Assembly: GCA_006738865.1 (NCBI GenBank)
Contig: AP019701.1
Coordinates: 3,468,001 to 3,532,000, forward strand
Length of the DNA stretch: 64,000 nucleotides
Direction of reading: 5' to 3'
Source of the DNA: Allostella sp. ATCC 35155
Lineage (GTDB): Bacteria; Pseudomonadota; Alphaproteobacteria; ATCC43930; Allostellaceae
Shown piece after piece: positions 43,832-52,540 of the stretch. A program made the position numbers and the translations under genes. Every line of letters starts with the position of its first letter. The first letter of the stretch is position 1. The notes under the pieces were generated by a model, which worked only from the letters and a program-made list of their open reading frames with translations, was not told the origin of the DNA and made no database searches.

Positions 43832-46006
43832 TCAGCCGGCCCCCGCCTCCACCCGGCGGCGCCATTCGTCGCGATAGACCGTCTCGACAGCCCGCGCGAA
43901 CGACCCCGCGTCGCACAGGAGGGACGCGCGCAGGCGGTCCGGCAGGGTCGCGCGCAGCCGGGTCCGCCACACATCGTCCCGGGCAAGGCGCACCGCCGTC
44001 GCCACGTAGGCGGCGACATCCCCGGCAACCAGATCCCCCAGCCCGAGCGGCCCGAGGATCGCGGCCCCGACCCGCCCCGAATGGCGCGTTCCGGCGAGGG
44101 CGACCACCGGCACGCCCATCGCAAGCGCCTCCATCGTCGTCGTCGTGCCGTTGTAGGGGAACGGGTCGAGCCCGACATCGACGTCGGCATACCGCGCAAG
44201 ATGGCCCTCCGTGGCGGCGACCCGGCCGACCAGTTCCAAGCGGTCGGGCGCGACCCCGGCGGCCGCGAAGCCGGCGCGCCACCCGTCGGCCGTCTCCGGA
44301 TCGGCGAACCCGCGCGCCTTGAGCAGCAGCCGCGCCTCCGGAACCGCCGTCAGGATCGCCGCCCAGGCGGCGACGGTCGCGGGCGACAGCTTGGCCAGCG
44401 CATTGAACGAGCCGAAGGTCAGCGGCCCTGGTCCGCGGGGGAGAGGCGCCAGCGGCGGCGGATCGTAGCAGAGGAACGGCCGGTCGAGCCGGACCAGCCG
44501 CTCGCTATGGTCCGCGTCGCCGCGGCCGGGCGGGTCGGCGACGGCATCGGTGAGGCGGAAGTCGATCGCGGCCAGGCCCGTGGTGTTGGGATAGCCGAGC
44601 CAGGTCGCCTGGAGGGGGGCCGGGCGCCGGGCAAAGACCGCCAGCCGGTTGTCTGCCGTGTGCCCGGCGAGGTCGACCAGGATGTCGATGCCGTCCGCGC
44701 GGATCATCGCGGCCAGGGCATCGTCGTCCAGCCCATGGACCTCGCGCCAGCGGTCGCAGCAGGCGGCCAGCCGGGCGGTCGTCGCGTCCGGTTCGGCGAC
44801 ATCGGAATAGCCGACGATCTCGAACCCGGCACGGTCGTGCGCCGCCAGCAGCGGCCCGAGGAACCAGGCGACCGAATGGGTGCGGAAGTCCGGCGACAGA
44901 TAGCCGACCCGCAGCCGGCGGTCGCCTTCGCGCGCGACGGTAGCGGCGGGCGGGGCCGGCAGGCGCCGCGCCAGCGCCGCGCCCCATTCGCGATGCGCGG
45001 CCGCGATCTCGCCGTCCGTCAGATCGTCGCGATAGTTGAGCGCGAAGAGCCGGGCCGAGGCAGCGCCCGGATGATCGGGAGCGATCGCCAGCGCCGCTAC
45101 GAAGGACCGCTCGGCCTCCGTCGGCCGGCCCTGCTCCAGCAGCAGGAAGCCGCGGTGCATATGCGCCGCGACGAACCGCGGATGGCGGGCGAGCGCCCGG
45201 TCGAGGGCGGCGATGGCCGCCGCAAAGCGATCGCGCGCAAGCTCCGCATTCGACCGGTTGAAGGCGGTCTCCGGGTTCGCCGGATCGAGGCTCTCTGCCT
45301 GCGCCAGCGCCAGACAGGCGCCATCGATGTCGCCATCGGCAAGCCGGGCGAGGCCGAGGGCCGCATGGACCGGCGCGGCATTCGGTGCTTCGCGCGCGGT
45401 CTGCTCGAGGAGCGCCAGCGCCGCCGCCGCGTCGCCGGTCGCACCGAGCGCGGCCGCCCGCACCATCGCCAGCTCGGCGTCCGGCCCGACGCGCACCCGC
45501 GCCCGGTCCAGCGTCGACAGGGCCTCGGCCGGCCGGCCCGAACGGCAGAGACAGTCGGCGAGGCCGACCCAGGCAGCACGCTGGTTGGGATCGGCCTGCA
45601 GCGCGCTGCGGAAAGCCGGCACCGCGTCGGCGAAGCGGCCGAGCGCCGCCAGGGCCGTGCCGCGATTGGCATGGGCCGACGCCATCCGCGGCGCGATGCG
45701 CGTCGCCTCGGCCCAGGCCGCGGCGGCCTCGGTGAAGCGTCCGAGGGCGGCCAGCGCATGGCCGCGGTCGTGATGGATGGCAGCGTCCCGCGGCGCCAGC
45801 GCGGCCGCCCGCTGCAGCGGCTCCAGCGCCTCGGTCGCCTGCCCCGCCTGCAGCGCCAGCACGCCCAGCCGATGCCAGGCCGCGGCATGGTCCGGCCGAG
45901 TCGCGAGGACGGCGCGACAGGCCTGGGCGGCCTCGGCAAGGCGCCCCGCGCGATGAAACCGCTCCGCCATGACCATGGCAGGGTCCGTCTGCTGCGCCCG
46001 CTTCAC
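43832..46006 (-). CDS. TPR and SPINDLY/OGT-like glycosyltransferase (GT41)
   Basis: 724 residues. Residues 1 to about 330 are tetratricopeptide repeats (AAWHRLGVLALQAGQATEALEP type, about nine copies). The C-terminal half is a GT-B domain of the SPINDLY/O-GlcNAc transferase family: LRVGYLSPDFRTHSVAWFLGP with the conserved His, DILVDLAGHTADNRL, ATWLGYPNTTGLAAIDFRLTD, LLLKARGFAD, and YNGTTTTMEALAMGVPVVAL. These transfer a sugar from a nucleotide donor to Ser/Thr of proteins or serve in surface glycosylation; bacterial substrates are mostly unknown. It begins at ATG 46006; the next ATG is ten codons in. The divergent gene is a D-Ala-D-Ala carboxypeptidase. Confidence 0.9.
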   Translation of the reverse strand: MKRAQQTDPAMVMAERFHRAGRLAEAAQACRAVLATRPDHAAAWHRLGVLALQAGQATEALEPLQRAAALAPRDAAIHHDRGHALAALGRFTEAAAAWAEATRIAPRMASAHANRGTALAALGRFADAVPAFRSALQADPNQRAAWVGLADCLCRSGRPAEALSTLDRARVRVGPDAELAMVRAAALGATGDAAAALALLEQTAREAPNAAPVHAALGLARLADGDIDGACLALAQAESLDPANPETAFNRSNAELARDRFAAAIAALDRALARHPRFVAAHMHRGFLLLEQGRPTEAERSFVAALAIAPDHPGAASARLFALNYRDDLTDGEIAAAHREWGAALARRLPAPPAATVAREGDRRLRVGYLSPDFRTHSVAWFLGPLLAAHDRAGFEIVGYSDVAEPDATTARLAACCDRWREVHGLDDDALAAMIRADGIDILVDLAGHTADNRLAVFARRPAPLQATWLGYPNTTGLAAIDFRLTDAVADPPGRGDADHSERLVRLDRPFLCYDPPPLAPLPRGPGPLTFGSFNALAKLSPATVAAWAAILTAVPEARLLLKARGFADPETADGWRAGFAAAGVAPDRLELVGRVAATEGHLARYADVDVGLDPFPYNGTTTTMEALAMGVPVVALAGTRHSGRVGAAILGPLGLGDLVAGDVAAYVATAVRLARDDVWRTRLRATLPDRLRASLLCDAGSFARAVETVYRDEWRRRVEAGAG

Positions 46007-46143
46007 GCCGCTTTCATCCGATTCCGTCCGATCGAAAAGCCATCAATATCATGGCTATCCCTGATTCCGCGTAGACTCGCGGTGAGGAAGCCGTTAGGGA
46101 ATCCGGATCGACGGGACGATGACGCACAGGGGGGCATCCGAAC

Positions 46144-47445
46144 GTGACGATCTGGGGACGATTCTGCGCCGTTCTGTTGGCAATCGCGGTTCTCGCGACG
46201 GCCACCGGCGCCGAGGCCGCTTCCAAGCGCCGCTCCGCCAAGGCGGTGAAGGACCGGTACGCGGCCCTCGTCGTGGACGCCCGGACAGGCGAGATCCTGC
46301 ACGCCGCCAATGCCGACGCACCGCGGCATCCAGCGTCCATCACCAAGATCATGACGCTGTACCTCGTCTTCGAGGCGCTCGAACGCGGGCGCCTGAAGAT
46401 GGACCAGCCGCTGACGGTTTCGGCCCACGCCTCGACCGTGCCCTGGGGCCTGCCGCTGCGGCCGGGCATGACGATCACCGTCGAGGAGGCGATCCTCGGG
46501 CTGATCACGAAGTCTGCGAACAATGCGGCGACGGTCCTCGCCGAGCACATGGCCGGCTCGGAAAGCGCGTTCGCCCGCACCATGACGGTCCGTGCGCGCC
46601 GGCTGGGCATGAACAACACGACGTTCCGCAACGCGTCCGGCCTGCCCGATCCGCGCCAGATCACGACCGCGCGGGACTTCGTGATCATGGCGCGTGCGAT
46701 GCTGCGCGACCATCCCAAGTACTACCCGCTCTTCGCGACGCGCGGCTTCACGTTCCGCGGCAATTTCTACCACAACCACAATCGCCTGCTGGAACAGTTC
46801 GACGGGCTGGACGGCATCAAGACGGGCTTCGTCAACGCGTCGGGCTTCAACCTCGTCGCCTCCGCCGTCCGCAACGGCCGTCGCCTCATCGGGGTGGTGA
46901 TGGGCGGCAATACCGCCGCCAGCCGCGACGTGCGCATGGCCGACCTGCTGGAGGCCGGTTTCCAGAAGCCGCCGGGTCGTGGGCCAACCATCCGGATCGC
47001 CGGCGACCCGATCATCCCGCCCCCCCTGCCGGAGGGCCTGCGCGACTTCGCGGCGGTTGCCGAGGCCCCAGCGGCCGTACTGCCGCCCGCGCTCGGCCGT
47101 TCCGAGACGTTGCGCCTTGTCGTTGCATCGAACGACGCCGCCGGGCAGCTGGCACAGTCGGTCGCATCGCGGGACGCGTTCAGCGACAGCTGGTCGATCC
47201 AGGTCGGCGCCTTCAGCAGCCGCGACGCCGCGGGCCGGGCGCTCAAGGCCGCGCAGACGAAAGCGCCGCAACTCCTTCGCGACAGCACCTCCTCGATCCT
47301 GGATCATGACGAGCGCCTGTTCCGCGCCCGCTTCGTCGGCCTGGAGGAGCGCGATGCCAAGGCGCTGTGCCGCCGGCTGGGGGAACGGACCTTCCCCTGT
47401 GCGGTGATCGCCCCGGGTCAGTCGACCTTCGCCCGCATCGATTGA
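46144..47445 (+). CDS. D-alanyl-D-alanine carboxypeptidase with SPOR domain
   Basis: 433 residues, peptidase family S11. After a signal peptide (FCAVLLAIAVLATATGAEAA) come the penicillin-binding motifs SITK (active-site Ser), SANN and KTG (GIKTGF). The C-terminal about 75 residues form a SPOR domain (SWSIQVGAFSSRDAAGRAL) that binds denuded peptidoglycan at the septum. It trims the terminal D-Ala of stem peptides. The start is GTG 46144 after a GGGGGG-type Shine-Dalgarno. The last 28 bases overlap the convergent GGCT-like gene. Confidence 0.95.
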   Translation: MTIWGRFCAVLLAIAVLATATGAEAASKRRSAKAVKDRYAALVVDARTGEILHAANADAPRHPASITKIMTLYLVFEALERGRLKMDQPLTVSAHASTVPWGLPLRPGMTITVEEAILGLITKSANNAATVLAEHMAGSESAFARTMTVRARRLGMNNTTFRNASGLPDPRQITTARDFVIMARAMLRDHPKYYPLFATRGFTFRGNFYHNHNRLLEQFDGLDGIKTGFVNASGFNLVASAVRNGRRLIGVVMGGNTAASRDVRMADLLEAGFQKPPGRGPTIRIAGDPIIPPPLPEGLRDFAAVAEAPAAVLPPALGRSETLRLVVASNDAAGQLAQSVASRDAFSDSWSIQVGAFSSRDAAGRALKAAQTKAPQLLRDSTSSILDHDERLFRARFVGLEERDAKALCRRLGERTFPCAVIAPGQSTFARID

Positions 47446-48002
47446 CGGGGGCCGCAGGGCCACTCGCCTTCCGGCCACGGTGGCCGCTCTCGCCAGGGGG
47501 CGGCCGCCCTGGCGATATCACCATCGCTGACCCCTGATCGCCAGGCGCGCAGACGCTTGAGCGCTGCTGCCTTGTGAGCTTCGCGCCAGCCTTCGAGCGT
47601 CCAGGGCAGCGGTGCCACGACCGTCCGCCGCGGCAGGAACACCCAGCAGGGACGCGGCCCGGCCGAGGTGTCGGGAACCACCGCCGCGACACGGTATCCC
47701 CTGCCCTCGTACAGCGTCAGGATGGCAGCCGCCTCGGGGCTCAACCCGTCCGCCACCAGTCCCGGCACGCGGCTTTCCGGAGCCGGCAGGAGATAGGGAT
47801 AGGTGCGGCCGGGGCTACGACCCCGCCGATGACCGGGCAGTTCTGCCGGGACCAGATCCCACCCGTCCGCCGCAGGCCCGCAGAGCGCGCGGCGCAGGTC
47901 GGCGTCCAGGAGCGTGCCGTAAAAAAAGAAGGTGTGTGTCCTCGGAATCTGTTGGTTCGCTTCGCCTTGGCTCGAGAGGCCGATCCTACTCCGCGCTTCC
48001 AT
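47418..48002 (-). CDS. Gamma-glutamylcyclotransferase-like (AIG2/GGCT) protein
   Basis: 194 residues with the GGCT fold signature: the glycine loop FFYGTLLDADL near residue 26-36, the conserved acidic site in LTLYEGRGYRVA, and an end rich in Arg/Trp. Members cleave gamma-glutamyl-amino acids or release 5-oxoproline from glutathione-like substrates, but many are uncharacterised. The FFFYG region is encoded by a run of seven T, odd in this GC-rich DNA. It overlaps the 3' end of the convergent carboxypeptidase gene by 28 bases. The 175 bases to the next gene hold nothing that I recognise. Confidence 0.82.
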   Translation of the reverse strand: MEARSRIGLSSQGEANQQIPRTHTFFFYGTLLDADLRRALCGPAADGWDLVPAELPGHRRGRSPGRTYPYLLPAPESRVPGLVADGLSPEAAAILTLYEGRGYRVAAVVPDTSAGPRPCWVFLPRRTVVAPLPWTLEGWREAHKAAALKRLRAWRSGVSDGDIARAAAPWRERPPWPEGEWPCGPRQSMRAKVD

Positions 48003-48177
48003 CGGAGAATGCCCTTTCTACGCCGCTGCCATGGCTGGCCGGAGAGCTTGTTCGGGCGGAATTGGTTATCGCATCGGGCGGCTGGAAGTGCGGGTTGCAG
48101 GACTTCGCCTGCCAGGCATCATCCAGCCCTCGCTGCTGTCTGTCGTCCGATGGGTGTGGGCGTCCGCGTCGAGCCCC

Positions 48178-48687
48178 TCACTGGCGGCCAGGAACATGCC
48201 GATAGACAAGATCGCCCGGGTCCTGCGGGCGAGCATGCACATCAAGAGTGGCGCCGAGGCGTTCAGCGAGACGGATGGAGCGGACATTCTCCGGACCGAT
48301 GTAACTCACCAGAGTATCCAGCTTGCGCTCCTGAAAGGCCCAATCGCGCATCGCGCTAGCGGCTTCGAATGCGTACCCCTTGCCTTCGGCCTCGATCTTC
48401 ATCTGCCACCCGAGTTCCGGCTCCGGGAAACGCGGCCCTTGATTGATTTCGATCTGCCCAATGCACTGTTCGGTCTCTCGGAGCTCAATCGACAGATTGC
48501 CGATGCCGAAAAGGTGCCATAACGCGATCCCGTGGCAAAAGGTGCCCCACGCACTCGCGATTGAAAACGGCCCGCCCATGTACTTGGCACGATCCGATGT
48601 CATCACCTCTGCGAAACTGGGCCAGTCCGCGAGCATAGGCTCCCGCAGGAGAAGACGATCGGTCCTGATGATCGGGACGGTCTTCAT
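48178..48687 (-). CDS. GNAT-family N-acetyltransferase
   Basis: 169 residues of the RimJ/RimL-like Acetyltransf_3 group: IIRTDRLLLREPMLADWPSFAEVMT at the start, LGWQMKIEAEGKGYAFEAASAMRDWAF with the acetyl-CoA pyrophosphate loop (EGKGYA), and YIGPENVRSIRLAERLGATLD. It moves an acetyl group from acetyl-CoA to an amine; substrate unknown. Lower GC than neighbours in places (such as LWHLFGIGNL), suggesting possible transfer. ATG 48687 is chosen because the family begins at the TDRLLLR strand. Divergent from the peptide-binding protein gene, with an intervening 12-base direct repeat. Confidence 0.88.
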   Translation of the reverse strand: MKTVPIIRTDRLLLREPMLADWPSFAEVMTSDRAKYMGGPFSIASAWGTFCHGIALWHLFGIGNLSIELRETEQCIGQIEINQGPRFPEPELGWQMKIEAEGKGYAFEAASAMRDWAFQERKLDTLVSYIGPENVRSIRLAERLGATLDVHARPQDPGDLVYRHVPGRQ

Positions 48688-48716
48688 GACAACCAAGCGC
48701 TTCGGGCGTGCACGTA

Positions 48717-48744
48717 CCTGTATGCCAGGAGGCCTGTATGCCAG
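48717..48744 (+). repeat. Direct 12-base repeat in the divergent promoter region
   Basis: CCTGTATGCCAG occurs twice with a period of 16 bases (48717-48728 and 48733-48744), spaced 1.5 helical turns. It lies between the GNAT start (48687) and the binding-protein start (48858). It may be a tandem regulator site; no matching regulator gene is adjacent. Confidence 0.6.
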
Positions 48745-48857
48745 CCGGTCCGCGCCATGACCAGTCGCATTGTCCGCATCCTTGTCACGCAGCCGCGACG
48801 TCGACCGTGCTAGGCTTCCGGTCGCTCGCGCCCGATTACGCAAGAGGACCACTCCCC

Positions 48858-50342
48858 ATGCGCCCATTCCATGCTCTGGCAGCCGCCGCCCTCGTGCTCG
48901 GCGCCGGCTTCGCACCCGCCATTGCCAAGGATCGCGTCGTCGTCGGGATGCAGGCGGAACCGCCGGTCCTCGACCCGACCATCAACGCCGCGGCGGCGAT
49001 CGACAGCATCGTCTCGGGCAACGTCTTCGAGAGCCTGACGCTGATCGACGACAATGGCGGCGTGACGCCAGGGCTGGCCGAGAGCTGGACCGTCTCCGCC
49101 GACGGCAAGGTCTTCACGTTCCGGCTGCCGGAGAAGGTGACCTTCCACAATGGCCGCGCCCTGACGTCGGAGGACGTCAAGACCAGCTTCGGCCGGGCCA
49201 TGGCCGGCGACAGCGTCAACCCGTCGAAGAAGATCTTCCAGCCGATCGAAGCGGTCGAGGCGCCGGACGCCCGCACCGTCGTCATCCGCCTGAAGCGGCC
49301 GAGCAGCATCTTCCTGTTCACGATGGCCGCCGGCGATGCCGCGATCGTCGCCGCCGAGACCGTCGAGCAGAACCGGACGAACCCGGTCGGCAGCGGCCCA
49401 TTCCGTTTCAAGGAATGGGTCAAGGGCGACCGCGTGGTCCTCGAGCGCTATCCCGCCTATCGCAACGTCGGCCAGATCAAGATGCGCGAGGCCGTGTTCA
49501 AGTTCATCCCCGACCCCTCGGCCCAGGTGGCCGCCCTGCTGGCCGGCGACGTCGACGCCTTCCCGGTGATCGGCGCGCCCGAGAGCATGACCCGCTTCCG
49601 CCGCGACGCGCGCTTCAAGGTGGTCGTCGGCACCACCGAGGGCGAGGTCATCCTCGCGCTCAACAATGCCCGCAAGCCGTTCGACGACGTCCGCGTGCGG
49701 CGGGCCATCAACCACGCGATCGACCGCCGGGCCGTCATCGACGGCGCGATGTTCGGCTACGGCACGCCGATCGGCTCCCACTTCCCGCCGCACCATCCCG
49801 CCTATGTCGATCTCACGGGCCGCTACCCGCACGACATCGCCAAGGCGAAGGCCCTGCTGGCCGAGGCGGGGCTGCCCGACGGCTTCGAGGCGACCATCAA
49901 GCCGCCGCCCTTCACCTATGCCCGCCGCGGTGCGGAGGTCATCGCGGCACAGCTGACCAAGGCCGGCATCCGCGTGAAGATCGAGCCGATCGAGTGGGCC
50001 CAGTGGCTCGACGTCGTCTACAAGCAGCGCAACTACGACATGACCATCGTCGCCCACACCTCGCCCTACGACATGGACAACTACGTCCGCGGGCCGAAGT
50101 ACTACTACGGCTACCAGAACGAGGAACTGGACGCCCTGATGAAGCGGATCGACGCCGAGGTCGACCAGCCCAAGCTCTTCGCCCTCTATGGCGAGGCGCA
50201 GCGGATGATCGCCGAGGATGCCGTCCACGGCTTCCTGTTCCAGCTCGCCAAGACGGGTGTCTATGCCGCCGGTCTCAGCGGCTATGGCCAGAACGAGCCG
50301 ATCGTCCAGACCGAGCTGTGGCAGTGGGGCTGGGCCAAGTGA
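48858..50342 (+). CDS. Dipeptide-type (family 5) ABC substrate-binding protein
   Basis: 494 residues. A Sec signal peptide (HALAAAALVLGAGFAPAIA, cleaved before KDR) is followed by the SBP_bac_5 fold: VVVGMQAEPPVLDPTIN, TPGLAESWTVSADGKVFTF, LTSEDVKTSFGRAMA, NPVGSGPFRFKEW, VRRAINHAIDRRAVIDG. Periplasmic receptor of the Dpp-like importer encoded downstream. Unlike the two binding proteins at 20169 and 22008 it has its permeases and ATPases in the same operon. Its stop overlaps an in-frame GTG of the next gene. Confidence 0.93.
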   Translation: MRPFHALAAAALVLGAGFAPAIAKDRVVVGMQAEPPVLDPTINAAAAIDSIVSGNVFESLTLIDDNGGVTPGLAESWTVSADGKVFTFRLPEKVTFHNGRALTSEDVKTSFGRAMAGDSVNPSKKIFQPIEAVEAPDARTVVIRLKRPSSIFLFTMAAGDAAIVAAETVEQNRTNPVGSGPFRFKEWVKGDRVVLERYPAYRNVGQIKMREAVFKFIPDPSAQVAALLAGDVDAFPVIGAPESMTRFRRDARFKVVVGTTEGEVILALNNARKPFDDVRVRRAINHAIDRRAVIDGAMFGYGTPIGSHFPPHHPAYVDLTGRYPHDIAKAKALLAEAGLPDGFEATIKPPPFTYARRGAEVIAAQLTKAGIRVKIEPIEWAQWLDVVYKQRNYDMTIVAHTSPYDMDNYVRGPKYYYGYQNEELDALMKRIDAEVDQPKLFALYGEAQRMIAEDAVHGFLFQLAKTGVYAAGLSGYGQNEPIVQTELWQWGWAK

Positions 50343-50356
50343 CGGGTGGCGGCACC

Positions 50357-51556
50357 ATGCCCGGCTGCCCCGTGCGGCTCAACATCGGCAGCGGCCGGGC
50401 CTTCGACGACACGGCCGTCAACATCGACATCCAGCCGACGGCCGCCCCCGACATCGTCGCCGACATGAGCCGCCGCGACCTCGTCGGGCTGACCTTCGAG
50501 ACCCGCCGCTTCGGGCCGGTGGAACTCGCCGCCGGCCGTTTCGAGCAGATCGTGGCGTCGCATGTCCTGGAGCATGTGCCGGACCTGCTTAGCCTCATGA
50601 CCAACTGCCTCGCGCTGCTCCAGGACGGCGGCCGGATGTCGATCAAGGTGCCCTACGACCTGTCGCACGGCGCCTGGCAGGATCCGACCCACCTGCGCGC
50701 CTTCAACGAGCGCAGCTGGCTCTACTTCACGGGCTGGCACTGGCAGATCGGCTGGGAAGAGGACCGCTTCGACATCGTCGACCACCAGCTCGTCCTCGGC
50801 CCGGAGGGCAGTGCCCTGCGCAAGGAGGGCATGACGGCCGAGGAGATCCGGCAGCGGCCGCGCATGGTGATGGAGATCTCCGTCGAGCTGCGCAAGCGCC
50901 GCGTCACCGAAGAGGAACGCGCGGCCGCGCAGGTTCTCGCCCGCGGCCATCTGGAGCGCTTTCCGGAGCTCGCCGTTCCGGTCACGTGCCCGCCGGTGCG
51001 GCGGGCGCCGCCGGGCGCCGCGCGCTACCTCGATCTGCTGACCGCGAGGATCGCGGAGTTGGCGCCGGAACGCGATCTCGCGGCACTGGCAATGCTCGGC
51101 GGCTTGTCGTTCGACGACGGGCTGGGCGGTGATTTCCTGGCGGCCGGGCACGTCGCCGACGGCGCGATCCTGGCCGGCGTGCGCGCCAGCCGGTCCGCGC
51201 CCGGCCGCACCTGGATCGTCGTGCCGGACGCCGACGCCGAGGCTGCACGTGGCGCGCTGGAGCGGTTGCGGCTCGACGACGAGGCGGTGCGCCTGCTTGC
51301 GGGGCCGGCCGCAGAGAACCTGGCCTTCGCGCCGTTCACGCAGCTCTCCCTGATGGTCCTCGACGGTGACGGTGCCACGGTCGGACCGCTGCTGCCGCTC
51401 GTCTTCGACCGACTGCTTCCGGGTGGCGTCATCCTCGTCACCCGGCAGGGCGCCGCGGCGCTGACGGCGTTTCTCACGCGCCGCGATATCCCGGACAGCC
51501 CGGCAAGATCGACCAACGGCTGGATTTCCTGGCGACGCGCGACGCAGCCGGCTTGA
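50357..51556 (+). CDS. SAM-dependent methyltransferase inside the dipeptide-type ABC operon
   Basis: 399 residues. The N-terminal domain (about 5-220) is a class I methyltransferase: RLNIGSGRAFDDTAVNIDIQ as motif I, SHVLEHVPDLLSLM and LLQDGGRMSIKVPYDLSH, and DPTHLRAFNERSWLYF, a pattern of predicted small-molecule or sugar methyltransferases. The C-terminal about 150 residues form a second alpha/beta domain I do not recognise (TWIVVPDADAEAA, LLPGGVILVTRQG). The start is ATG 50357 with GGGTGGC before it; GTG 50339, overlapping the binding-protein stop, is an alternative. A methyltransferase between the binding protein and permeases is not part of standard dpp operons. Confidence 0.85.
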   Translation: MPGCPVRLNIGSGRAFDDTAVNIDIQPTAAPDIVADMSRRDLVGLTFETRRFGPVELAAGRFEQIVASHVLEHVPDLLSLMTNCLALLQDGGRMSIKVPYDLSHGAWQDPTHLRAFNERSWLYFTGWHWQIGWEEDRFDIVDHQLVLGPEGSALRKEGMTAEEIRQRPRMVMEISVELRKRRVTEEERAAAQVLARGHLERFPELAVPVTCPPVRRAPPGAARYLDLLTARIAELAPERDLAALAMLGGLSFDDGLGGDFLAAGHVADGAILAGVRASRSAPGRTWIVVPDADAEAARGALERLRLDDEAVRLLAGPAAENLAFAPFTQLSLMVLDGDGATVGPLLPLVFDRLLPGGVILVTRQGAAALTAFLTRRDIPDSPARSTNGWISWRRATQPA

Positions 51557-51592
51557 CGGCGCGGGGCGCCGGCCTTAGCCGGTTGCGCCGCG

Positions 51593-52540
51593 ATGGCCTT
51601 CTTCCTCCTGCGACGATTCGCAACCCTGCTCGGGACGCTGCTGGCGGCCTCGCTCGTCGTATTCCTCGTCCTCGAAGTGCTGCCGGGCGACCCCGCCCAG
51701 GTCATGCTCGGGGTCGACGCGCAGCCCGACACGCTGGAGGCCCTGCGGCGCAAGCTGGGGCTCGACCGCCCGCCGCTCGAACGCTACCTCGCCTGGGTGG
51801 TCGGGCTGGCGACCGGCGACCTCGGCGTCAGCTACACCTATTCGGTGCCGGTCTCCGAACTGATCGCCGAGCGCCTGGTGCTGACCGTGCCGCTCGCCCT
51901 GATCGCGATGGCGCTGACGGTGGTGATCGCGCTGGGTCTCGGCCTCTTCGCCGCCAGCCATCACGGGCGCCCCGGGGACTGGGGCGTCATGACGTTCAGC
52001 CAGCTCGGCATCGCCATCCCGAACTTCTGGTTCGCGATCCTGCTGATCCTCTACTTCTCGGTCCATCTCGGCTGGTTCTCGGCGGGAGGATTTCCCGGCT
52101 GGAGCGCGGGCGTGTTGCCCGCCCTGCAGTCGCTGCTGCTGCCGGCGATATCGCTCGCGATCGTCCAGGCGGCGATCCTCGCCCGCGTCACCCGCTCGGC
52201 GGTGCTGGAGGTGCTGCGCGAGGATTTCGTCCGCACCGCCCGCGCCAAGGGCCTGACCCGGCGCCAGGCGCTGTGGCGGCACGTCCTGCGCAACGCGCTC
52301 ATCCCGGTCATCACCATCATGGGGCTGCAGTTCGCCAACCTGCTGACCGGCACCATCATCATCGAGAACGTCTTCTACCTGCCCGGCGTCGGCCGGCTGG
52401 TCTTCCAGGCGATCACCCAGCGCGACCTCATCGTGGTCAAGGACGTGGTGGTGCTGATCGCCGCCCTCGTCGTCATCGTCAACTTCCTGGTCGACGTGCT
52501 CTACGCGGTGATCGACCCGCGCCTGCGGACCCAGCGATGA
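51593..52540 (+). CDS. DppB-like ABC transporter permease
   Basis: 315 residues with six membrane segments, N-terminal RRFATLLGTLLAASLVVFLV and the family marks PGDPAQVML, GVMTFSQLGIAIPNFWFAI, and the EAA loop EDFVRTARAKGLTRRQALWRHVLRNA. First permease of the dipeptide/opine/nickel-type importer. ATG 51593 lies 36 bases after the methyltransferase stop. Its own stop overlaps the next gene by ATGA. Confidence 0.94.
   Translation: MAFFLLRRFATLLGTLLAASLVVFLVLEVLPGDPAQVMLGVDAQPDTLEALRRKLGLDRPPLERYLAWVVGLATGDLGVSYTYSVPVSELIAERLVLTVPLALIAMALTVVIALGLGLFAASHHGRPGDWGVMTFSQLGIAIPNFWFAILLILYFSVHLGWFSAGGFPGWSAGVLPALQSLLLPAISLAIVQAAILARVTRSAVLEVLREDFVRTARAKGLTRRQALWRHVLRNALIPVITIMGLQFANLLTGTIIIENVFYLPGVGRLVFQAITQRDLIVVKDVVVLIAALVVIVNFLVDVLYAVIDPRLRTQR

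Noticed and set aside
43726-44322. Open frame starting in the phasin promoter region on the plus strand
   Set aside because: Starts within the operator sequences and then becomes Arg/Pro/Ala low-complexity antisense to the glycosyltransferase gene.
42959-46147. 1062-codon open frame on the plus strand across the phasin and TPR-glycosyltransferase genes
   Set aside because: It runs through a terminator, promoter and two genes on the other strand and has no domain of its own.
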